Program-made: the position numbers and the translations under genes | Source of the DNA: an uncultured Mycoplasmatota bacterium | Lineage (GTDB): Bacteria > Bacillota_I > Bacilli_A > RF39 > UBA660 | NCBI GenBank assembly: GCA_946407055.1 | Contig: CAMJMP010000073.1 | Span: 1 to 5,363 of the forward strand | Direction of reading: 5' to 3' | Length of the DNA stretch: 5,363 bases | Shown: positions 1 through 5,161 of the stretch, one piece after another | Layout of the letters: the number at the start of each line of letters is the position of its first letter | Position numbering within the stretch: position 1 is the first letter of the stretch | The notes under the pieces: generated by a model | Told to the model about the DNA's origin: nothing | The model's database searches: none | Seen by the model: the letters and a program-made list of their open reading frames with translations, nothing else

Positions 1-29
1 TCTTCTATTCTCTTTAATGATAACATAAT

Positions 30-58
30 AAAAAAAAGAAATAAAACTATTTCTTTTT
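30..58 (-). terminator. Candidate AT-rich hairpin terminator over the last stop codon of the operon
   Basis: Positions 33-43 pair perfectly with 48-58, giving an 11-bp stem with a 4-nt loop. On the minus strand the second arm runs into eight consecutive T residues (37-30). The TAG stop of the last gene (49-47) sits across the loop and the stem base next to it. Only one of the eleven pairs is G-C, so the stem is weak and much of the U-tract is inside it. It could work in both directions. The position fits a terminator, but a chance A-tract/T-tract pairing is possible in such AT-rich DNA. Confidence 0.4.
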
Positions 59-715
59 CTTTTGATCTTGATTACGTGAAGCAAGTTCTTCTTCGATTGT
101 ACGATTTGTTTCTTTTAAGTTTTTCTTCATTAAACTTTCTATTTCTTTGTACAATTTTTCATTAGCTGCTTCTAAATCCATATTCTTTGATACTTTAAAT
201 GGTTTACCAAATCTAACCATTAAGTTATGTTTCTTTTTATCATAATCACCAGTTACACAACTTGGGATGATTGTAGCTCCAGTTTTTTGAGCCATAGATA
301 CAGTACCAAATTTAAATGGTAATAAGAAGACATCATTAGTTTTGTTTCTTGTTCCTTCTGGGAATAAACCAATTGCTCCACCATCATTTAATACTGCTAG
401 TGCTCTTTCTTTAGCTGAATCATCATGGATCTGTCTATTAACAGGTATGCAACCAGCTGCTTTGAAGAACCAAGCAACTTTTTTATCATCGAAGTATTCT
501 TTTTTAGCCATATAATGGATTACTCTTTTAGTAGCCATAATAGCAAAACATTGATCAAAAACATGTTTATGATTAGATACTATTAGAATAGGACCTTTTT
601 TTGGAATTACCTCTTTATTAATTATTATAGGTTTATATTTAAGTTTAAATATTAATCTTAATAATGGAGAGAAAACTTTATAAGGCCAGTTTAATTCTTT
701 ATTCTTCTTTGCCAT
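47..715 (-). CDS. PlsC-like lysophospholipid/glycerophosphate acyltransferase (copy 1)
   Basis: A 222-residue protein of the LPLAT/PlsC superfamily, which moves an acyl group from acyl-CoA, acyl-ACP or acyl-phosphate to a glycerol-phosphate or lysophospholipid acceptor at the inner face of the membrane. Visible motifs are the catalytic HX4D box (NHKHVFD, H49 and D54), a block II IPVNR (R94), an intact block III FPEGTR (residues 118-123) and a block IV-like IIPS (P151). The length is normal for the family. There is no clear transmembrane helix; a basic, hydrophobic N-terminus (about 10-32) may hold it at the membrane. The tail ends in four lysines encoded by an A-tract. The ATG at 715 lies 5 nt after an AGAGGA site and overlaps the ligase end by 17 nt. 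Last gene of the operon and a paralogue of the acyltransferase at 2482-3081. The exact acceptor cannot be told from sequence; AGP acyltransferase and lysophospholipid acyltransferase are both possible. Confidence 0.88.
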   Translation of the reverse strand: MAKKNKELNWPYKVFSPLLRLIFKLKYKPIIINKEVIPKKGPILIVSNHKHVFDQCFAIMATKRVIHYMAKKEYFDDKKVAWFFKAAGCIPVNRQIHDDSAKERALAVLNDGGAIGLFPEGTRNKTNDVFLLPFKFGTVSMAQKTGATIIPSCVTGDYDKKKHNLMVRFGKPFKVSKNMDLEAANEKLYKEIESLMKKNLKETNRTIEEELASRNQDQKKKK

Positions 716-2480
716 ATCTTTCCTCTGCTCTCTTTTCCATATTTTCTTGTTGTAATTTTTTAAAGTCTACTTTACCAACAATAGTTTTTGGTAAAGCTTT
801 ACGGAATTCCCATTCTTTTGGAATTGAGTAATGGGCTAAATTCTTTTTACATAGTTCTAATAATTCTTCTCTTAGTTTTGGTGTTTCAGAGTATCCTTTA
901 TTTAATGCAATATAAGCTTTAGCTACTTCTACTTTATATGGATGTGGTACACCAATAACTGTAGAGTCCATTACAGCAGGATGGGTTTCAAGTACTTCTT
1001 CTATTTGAGAAGGATATACGTTGTATCCTGATGTAACTATCATACGTTTAATTCTTTGTTTATATTGAATAAAACCATCTTTATCCATACAACCAATATC
1101 ACCAGAGTGTAACCAAAGGTTACCATCTTTGTGGATACGTAGAGCATCATTAGTTTCTTTTTCGTTATTGTAATAACCTAACATAACTGTTGGGGCACAA
1201 ATACAGATTTCACCATCTTCGCCATATGGCATTTCTTTATCTGTTCCTGGTTCAACTATTTTTACATAAATACCTGGCCAAGGAATACCAATAGTTCCTG
1301 GTTGAGAAGCGTTACGTAAGTCAACTGAGACAGCAGCTACTGCTTCAGTCATACCATAACCTTGAATCATGTTTGTTTGAGCTCCGTGTCTATGTAAGAA
1401 ATCATTAATGTTATCAACACGTTTTTTATTTAAGGTGTCACCACCTGCAATAACGTATTTTAGATTTGATAAATTAACACCATCCATACGTTCATTAGTT
1501 GTTAAGGCTTCAAATAAAGTTGGAACACCTACAATAACTGATGGATTATGTCTTGTTAATAATTTATCAAATTCTTGAGCTTTAAATGTTGGTATAAGAA
1601 CTACTTCTGCTCCAACACAGAAAGCATCGTTTAAGCTAACTTCCAAGCCAAAGCCATGGAAGATAGGCATGATACCTAAGATACGGTCATCACTACATAG
1701 ATCAGGATAAGCGTGAGTTGCTGCAATAGTAGCTGAGTTAAAGTTACCATTTGATAAAACAATACCTTTAGGTGTACCAGTTGAACCACCACTTTGTAAG
1801 ATTACAGCTGGTGTATCAATGTGTCCTGGTTCTTCAATGTTTTTACCATTATACTTTGTACCTTTTTTATAGAAATCTTTCCAGAACATGATATGTTCAT
1901 CACTCTTTGGTTTTTCTACTTTTCTTCCTTGAGTTACTTCATAACCTAATTTAACTACTAAAGGCATTGAATCTTTAGCAGATATAATTATAGTTTTATA
2001 TACTTGAGTATCATCTATTATATTTTTTAATTTAGAATAAGCTATATCCATAGCTACTACCATAACAGTAGAATATTTTTGTAAAGCATCCTTTATTTCA
2101 TTTTCAGATAATAATGGATGTAACATATTAGCTATAGCACCTATTTTATTTAAAGCATAAAAGGATATTAAAGCTTCAGGTATATTAGCTGAGATGATTG
2201 ATACAACATCTCCTTTTCTAATACCTTGAGATTTAAAAGCTTTTGCTGCAATATGAATTTGATTATAGAATTCAGTATAACTTCTAGTATTACCAAAATA
2301 AGTAATAGCTGGTCTGTGTTTAAAATCAAACTCAGTCATACGATCACGAGCGAATCTGAATATTGATACATCTGGTGGTGTAATATTCATATCGTTCTTC
2401 TTATAATATTTTTTCCATGGTGCTTTAGGTTTAGATTTAATACCAATAAATCTAAAGAAGCTCATATCTAGAAATCCCAT
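699..2480 (-). CDS. AMP-forming acyl ligase (acyl-CoA/acyl-ACP synthetase, ANL family)
   Basis: A 593-residue adenylating enzyme, expected to convert a carboxylate and ATP to acyl-AMP and then to a thioester on CoA or ACP. Core motifs, numbered from the chosen start: phosphate loop SGGSTGTPKG (230-239), A5 motif GYGMTE (374-379), A7 motif SGD (D461), the hinge region around R476/K478 followed by SGYNVYP (484-490) and E494, and the C-terminal catalytic lysine in PKTIVGK (K570). The hinge reads QRIKR rather than the common GRxKD. No transmembrane helix is seen. A longer frame begins with TTG at 2501, but that codon has no ribosome binding site; the ATG at 2480 lies 6 nt after AGAGGA and 1 nt after the upstream TGA stop. 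Sitting between two PlsC-like genes, its substrate is probably a fatty acid. Chain length and the acceptor (CoA or ACP) cannot be read from sequence. Confidence 0.88.
   Translation of the reverse strand: MGFLDMSFFRFIGIKSKPKAPWKKYYKKNDMNITPPDVSIFRFARDRMTEFDFKHRPAITYFGNTRSYTEFYNQIHIAAKAFKSQGIRKGDVVSIISANIPEALISFYALNKIGAIANMLHPLLSENEIKDALQKYSTVMVVAMDIAYSKLKNIIDDTQVYKTIIISAKDSMPLVVKLGYEVTQGRKVEKPKSDEHIMFWKDFYKKGTKYNGKNIEEPGHIDTPAVILQSGGSTGTPKGIVLSNGNFNSATIAATHAYPDLCSDDRILGIMPIFHGFGLEVSLNDAFCVGAEVVLIPTFKAQEFDKLLTRHNPSVIVGVPTLFEALTTNERMDGVNLSNLKYVIAGGDTLNKKRVDNINDFLHRHGAQTNMIQGYGMTEAVAAVSVDLRNASQPGTIGIPWPGIYVKIVEPGTDKEMPYGEDGEICICAPTVMLGYYNNEKETNDALRIHKDGNLWLHSGDIGCMDKDGFIQYKQRIKRMIVTSGYNVYPSQIEEVLETHPAVMDSTVIGVPHPYKVEVAKAYIALNKGYSETPKLREELLELCKKNLAHYSIPKEWEFRKALPKTIVGKVDFKKLQQENMEKRAEERYGKEE
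721..726 (-). promoter_or_regulatory. Ribosome binding site of acyltransferase copy 1, inside the ligase gene
   Basis: AGAGGA on the minus strand, 5 nt before the ATG at 715. It lies entirely within the last codons of the ligase, whose stop codon is downstream of the new start, so translation of the two genes is probably coupled. Confidence 0.7.
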
Positions 2481-2481
2481 T

Positions 2482-3081
2482 TCATTTCCTCTTCTCTTCA
2501 AGTTTTTTAGAAATAATCTTCATTAACTTTTCATTGTCTTTTGTAAGATCTTCTTTTTTGGAAACTTTAATTGGTTTTAAGAATTCAATACATAAATCCT
2601 TGGAAAACAATTTGTACTCCCCTGTTATAACGAATGGTACTATTGGTGCTCCTGTTTCAGCAGCCATCTTAACAGCACCTATTTTGAATGGTAAGATTGT
2701 TGTCTCCTTAGTACGATTAATAGTACTTTCTGGGAAGACACCAATTAATCTTTCCTCTTCTAATGCTATTATAGCATTATTTAAGGCGTTTTTATCATGA
2801 ATTGCTCTATTAACTGGTATTATAGCCATTCCTACAAATAATGGCTTTTTCCAGCCCTTTAATAATGAATCTTTAGCTAAGAAGTGAACTACTCTTTTAT
2901 TAATAGCTGCTAAGATAACACTATCTAAGTTATTAGTATGATTACCTGCTATAATACATCTTCCCTCTTTAGGTATATTTTCATAACCTATTACTTTAGG
3001 ACGGATAAAGAATTTTAGAGGTAAACCAATAAAAGGTCTAGCAAAGAAACGATAGAATTTTGGTTCTTTAGGTTTCTTCAT
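2482..3081 (-). CDS. PlsC-like acyltransferase (copy 2) with altered motif III
   Basis: A 199-residue LPLAT/PlsC-superfamily protein, clearly paralogous to the acyltransferase at 47-715: both share IPVNR-x-IHD in block II and the same spacing from block III to an LPFK-x-G segment. The HX4D box is intact (NHTNNLD, H48 and D53), as are R92 in block II and P149 in block IV (IVPF). Block III reads FPESTI (116-121) where the family usually has FPEGTR, so the glycine and arginine are replaced while the glutamate (E118) is kept. The change is clear in the codons (2719-2727) and the frame is intact, so this is not a broken gene. It may use a different acceptor or be less active. There is no obvious transmembrane helix. 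The ATG at 3081 follows AAGGAG by 7 nt. It is the first lipid gene after the kinase, 4 nt downstream, and ends 1 nt before the ligase. Confidence 0.85.
   Translation of the reverse strand: MKKPKEPKFYRFFARPFIGLPLKFFIRPKVIGYENIPKEGRCIIAGNHTNNLDSVILAAINKRVVHFLAKDSLLKGWKKPLFVGMAIIPVNRAIHDKNALNNAIIALEEERLIGVFPESTINRTKETTILPFKIGAVKMAAETGAPIVPFVITGEYKLFSKDLCIEFLKPIKVSKKEDLTKDNEKLMKIISKKLEEKRK
2487..2492 (-). promoter_or_regulatory. Ribosome binding site that fixes the ligase start at 2480
   Basis: AGAGGA on the minus strand, 6 nt before the ATG at 2480, inside the last codons of the upstream acyltransferase. The alternative TTG start at 2501 is upstream of this site and is preceded only by AT-rich sequence, so the ATG is preferred. 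Confidence 0.75.
2761..2779. repeat. 19-bp perfect palindrome inside acyltransferase copy 2
   Basis: On the minus strand the sequence is TAATGCTATAATAGCATTA: nine bases on each side of a central base pair perfectly. It encodes residues 102-107 (N-A-I-I-A-L). It contains TGC followed by TATAAT (2768-2773), which matches an extended -10 promoter element directed towards the ligase. No good -35 is visible 16-18 bp upstream. It could be a fortuitous coding palindrome, a small hairpin in the mRNA or a weak internal promoter. Confidence 0.5.
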
Positions 3082-3085
3082 ATTA

Positions 3086-4375
3086 TCACTCCTTATAACT
3101 ATCTATTTTAAATATAATGCTTAAGCCACCCATTTTATTGTTTTCTGCTTTAATAGTACCATTTAAGGATTCTATTATTTCTTTACAAATGGATAAACCT
3201 AAACCACTAATACTTCTTGATTCATCTGTTGTATATAATGGTTCAAAGATTTTCTTTAATTCTTTAGAACCAGTACCATTATCAGAGATAGTAAATTTTA
3301 TTTTACTCTTTTCTTCAGTAATATCAATCTTTATTACTTTCTTATTCTTATCTAAATATCTAATACTATTACTAATTATATTAGAGAATACTCTTTTAAA
3401 TTTAGATAAATCAACATATATATAACTATTATAACAATTAGATTTAATTTTGAAATCAATATTTTTTTCTTTTAAATCTTCTTTATAATAATTATTTAAA
3501 TAATCGATTAAACTTTTAATAAGAATAGTACTCTTTTTATCATCATTAATATTCATAGTTAGATAATCATCAAATTCTTCAATTATTTCTTTCATGACTA
3601 ATGATTTATTATAAATGGTATTAGCGTATTTTGCTTTAGTTTCTGCAGATAAGTCAGATTTACTTAATCTTTCTGAATAACCTAAAATACTTGTTAATGG
3701 TGTTTTAATATCATGAGAGATACTTGCTATTATTCTGTTTTGATTTTGTTTTTCTTCTTCTAGTTGATCAACTAATTCAACGAATTCATTACGTATTTCT
3801 TGTACTTTATTTTTAGCAGTTATCTTCTTTGGTTTAATACCTAGTTTATAATCATTAATATCTTTAGATAAAGATGTTAAAGGACTTAATAACTTTTGGT
3901 TAGCACCAAAGATACCTAAAGCACCTAATACCAAAAGAATAATACATTCATAAATAACAAAATCTAAAGATAATCTAAATAGATTATTATTTTTAGTTTT
4001 AGATATAGTTATTAAATATTCTTTATTATCAATAGTAATTAATTTAGTATTAGAAATAGAATCTTTTTTTAAATAATTTTTTACTTCGTTTTCATAAATG
4101 ATATTATTGTTAGCATCTTTTAAAACAATAGATGATCTATTAGTTGTAGATATTAAATCTAAGTATGCTATAAATTCTTTTTCTGATAAGTTTGTATTTA
4201 AATTATCTAATTCTTTATTAATACTATTTATGGTTTCACGATATGTTTTTTCATTAGTTCCTGTTAAGTAAAAATGATAATAGAAAATAACGAATAACAT
4301 ATTACAGATTATTAATGAAGTTACACCTATGATAAATCCTTTACGGAATGTTAATTTCTTTAAGAAGTTTTTCAT
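3086..4375 (-). CDS. Membrane sensor histidine kinase
   Basis: A 429-residue class I (EnvZ/VanS-like) sensor kinase, expected to autophosphorylate on histidine and pass phosphate to the regulator encoded just upstream. Order of parts: transmembrane helix about 14-37; a roughly 100-residue extracellular sensor (38-136) with a strand pattern around IVLKDANNNIIYEN that resembles a small PAS/Cache-type fold; transmembrane helix about 137-157; a HAMP-like linker (about 158-208); a dimerisation domain with the H box SISHDIKTPL (H221); and an ATP-binding domain with N box (N332, N336), G1 DNGTG (365-369), F box (F377) and G2 GLGL (391-394). All catalytic motifs are intact. The start overlaps the regulator's stop as ATGA, with no clear ribosome binding site of its own, so translation is probably coupled. 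The gene looks more AT-rich than the ligase. The signal is unknown; the downstream acyl-lipid genes suggest an envelope or lipid cue, by inference only. Confidence 0.93.
   Translation of the reverse strand: MKNFLKKLTFRKGFIIGVTSLIICNMLFVIFYYHFYLTGTNEKTYRETINSINKELDNLNTNLSEKEFIAYLDLISTTNRSSIVLKDANNNIIYENEVKNYLKKDSISNTKLITIDNKEYLITISKTKNNNLFRLSLDFVIYECIILLVLGALGIFGANQKLLSPLTSLSKDINDYKLGIKPKKITAKNKVQEIRNEFVELVDQLEEEKQNQNRIIASISHDIKTPLTSILGYSERLSKSDLSAETKAKYANTIYNKSLVMKEIIEEFDDYLTMNINDDKKSTILIKSLIDYLNNYYKEDLKEKNIDFKIKSNCYNSYIYVDLSKFKRVFSNIISNSIRYLDKNKKVIKIDITEEKSKIKFTISDNGTGSKELKKIFEPLYTTDESRSISGLGLSICKEIIESLNGTIKAENNKMGGLSIIFKIDSYKE
3089..3094 (-). promoter_or_regulatory. Ribosome binding site of acyltransferase copy 2, in the kinase's last codons
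   Basis: AAGGAG on the minus strand, 7 nt before the ATG at 3081. It coincides with the last two sense codons (AAG GAG) of the histidine kinase, which is followed by tandem stops TGA TAA. This links the regulatory and lipid genes on one message. Confidence 0.8.
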
Positions 4376-5049
4376 TTGATTGTTTTAACAAATTTATATC
4401 CTAAACCCCAAATAGTAATTATATATTCTTCGTTAGGATCTATTTTCTTTCTTAAACTTTTTATATTAACAGCAACTGTTCCTATGTCACCATACTCTGT
4501 TTGCCATACTGAATTATATATTTGTTCTTTAGATAATGTTTCACCCGCATTAGACATAAGATAATATAATAGTTCAAATTCTTTAGTACTTAGATTTATC
4601 TTTTCTTCATTTTTTGTAACTTCATAGTTTTCTTTATTAATGGTGATATCACCAATAGAGATTTTTGTTGTTGATGTTTCATTGTTAACATTTTGACGAC
4701 GAAGATGAGCTTTAATACGAGCAATTAATTCTTTTTGTTCAAATGGTTTAGTAATGTAATCATCAGCACCAATATCTAAACCATTAACTTTATCATTAAT
4801 GGTATTCTTAGCTGTAACAAAGATAATTGGACATTTAGTTAATTCTCTTAACTTAGAACAAGTTTCATTACCATTTAAACCAGGCATCATAATATCTAAA
4901 AGAATTAAATCATACTTATTAGATTTAACTAAATCTAATGCTTGGTAACCGTTATTAGCAATAGTTGTTTTATAACCAACATCTGTTAAGACATCACTTA
5001 TTAATTCTGCTATATCTTGTTCATCATCAACAATCAAAATATTACTCAT
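4372..5049 (-). CDS. OmpR/PhoB-family response regulator
   Basis: A 225-residue transcription regulator. The receiver domain (about 1-118) has the acidic pair D8/D9, the phospho-acceptor D52 in LLDIMMPG, the switch threonine T79 and K101 in TKPF. A linker (about 119-130) leads to a winged-helix DNA-binding domain (about 131-225) with the family pattern LSTKEFELLYYLM (153-165) and the C-terminal WGLGYKF (214-220). Length is normal for the family. The open frame extends eight codons upstream to an ATG at 5073, but a strong AGGAGGTG site lies within that extension, 5 nt before the ATG at 5049, and the protein from there begins MSNILIVDDE, the standard receiver start. First gene of the operon; it shares ATGA with the kinase, its likely cognate partner. 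It probably regulates its own operon and perhaps the divergent gene, as is common for this family. Confidence 0.95.
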   Translation of the reverse strand: MSNILIVDDEQDIAELISDVLTDVGYKTTIANNGYQALDLVKSNKYDLILLDIMMPGLNGNETCSKLRELTKCPIIFVTAKNTINDKVNGLDIGADDYITKPFEQKELIARIKAHLRRQNVNNETSTTKISIGDITINKENYEVTKNEEKINLSTKEFELLYYLMSNAGETLSKEQIYNSVWQTEYGDIGTVAVNIKSLRKKIDPNEEYIITIWGLGYKFVKTIK

Positions 5050-5054
5050 AAAAA

Positions 5055-5062
5055 CACCTCCT
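5055..5062 (-). promoter_or_regulatory. Ribosome binding site that fixes the regulator start at 5049
   Basis: AGGAGGTG on the minus strand is a near-perfect match to the 16S rRNA tail, 5 nt before the ATG at 5049. It rules out the earlier in-frame ATG at 5073, which would make this site coding sequence. Confidence 0.88.
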
Positions 5063-5083
5063 AACAATCTCATTACTTATTAT

Positions 5084-5111
5084 ATTATAAAATAGTAATT
5101 TTTCTTATTAA
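5084..5111 (-). promoter_or_regulatory. Candidate promoter of the five-gene operon
   Basis: On the minus strand there is a perfect -10 TATAAT at 5084-5089. A TTAATA at 5106-5111 matches four of six bases of the -35 consensus, with a 16-bp spacer. Transcription would start near 5077, leaving a leader of about 28 nt that includes the strong ribosome binding site. AT-rich DNA gives such matches by chance, so this rests on position and the perfect -10. Confidence 0.55.
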
Positions 5112-5121
5112 AATTTATTAA
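5105..5121. promoter_or_regulatory. Candidate response-regulator operator: 10-bp-spaced direct repeat
   Basis: TTATTAA occurs at 5105-5111 and again at 5115-5121, exactly 10 bp apart, about one helical turn. OmpR/PhoB-family regulators typically bind tandem direct repeats spaced 10-11 bp. The surrounding 5104-5122 is also an imperfect palindrome (8 of 9 pairs). The site overlaps the candidate -35 of the minus-strand operon and lies just upstream of the divergent promoter. Low sequence complexity makes a chance match possible. Confidence 0.35.
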
Positions 5122-5128
5122 GTTATTA

Positions 5129-5134
5129 TATAAT
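5129..5134 (+). promoter_or_regulatory. Candidate -10 element of the divergent gene
   Basis: A perfect TATAAT on the plus strand, 27 nt before the ATG at 5162, implying a short leader of about 20 nt. The best -35 at normal spacing (TTATTA at 5105-5110, 18-bp spacer) matches only three of six bases, so the promoter may be weak or need an activator. Confidence 0.45.
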
Positions 5135-5161
5135 ATAAATAGTTAAGAATGGTTGTGAGTT

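Larger units (their letters stand above)
47..5049 (-). other. Five-gene operon: regulator, kinase, acyltransferase, acyl ligase, acyltransferase
   Basis: All five genes are on the minus strand with almost no space between them: a 4-nt ATGA overlap (regulator/kinase), a 4-nt gap (kinase/acyltransferase 2), a 1-nt gap (acyltransferase 2/ligase) and a 17-nt overlap (ligase/acyltransferase 1). At least three ribosome binding sites are embedded in the 3' end of the upstream gene, as expected for one polycistronic mRNA with translational coupling. The candidate promoter is at 5084-5111 and a candidate terminator at about 30-58. The arrangement is read directly from the sequence. The idea that the kinase/regulator pair controls the lipid genes is inferred from co-transcription. 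Confidence 0.85.

Noticed and set aside
1..26. Possible start of another minus-strand gene (ATG at 26)
   Set aside because: Only eight codons are visible before the window edge and no ribosome binding site precedes it, so it cannot be supported.
2468..2485. Five-codon out-of-frame ORF starting at an ATG overlapping the acyltransferase stop
   Set aside because: It stops after five codons (TAG) and overlaps the better-supported ligase start; it is most likely a by-product of the ATGAAATG junction.
2481..2501. Seven-codon N-terminal extension of the ligase (TTG at 2501)
   Set aside because: TTG has no upstream ribosome binding site, while the ATG at 2480 has AGAGGA at 6 nt and follows the preceding stop by 1 nt.
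2534..2800. Plus-strand open frame of 88 codons
   Set aside because: Lies antisense within acyltransferase copy 2, whose catalytic motifs are clear. The translation has no recognisable motif and no ribosome binding site was seen.
3082..3088. Possible use of genetic code 4 (TGA as tryptophan), as in some AT-rich Mollicutes
   Set aside because: Tryptophan is TGG in the genes checked, the kinase ends TGA TAA, and the TGA stops fit tight gene junctions.
3117..3425. Plus-strand open frame of 102 codons
   Set aside because: Antisense to the ATP-binding domain of the kinase. Its hydrophobic translation is what antisense reading of AT-rich coding sequence gives.
4376..4564. Plus-strand open frame of 62 codons
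   Set aside because: Antisense to the DNA-binding domain of the response regulator, with no independent support.
5050..5073. Eight-codon N-terminal extension of the response regulator (ATG at 5073)
   Set aside because: The extension contains the AGGAGGTG ribosome binding site for the ATG at 5049, and receiver domains normally begin close to the ILIVDDE strand.
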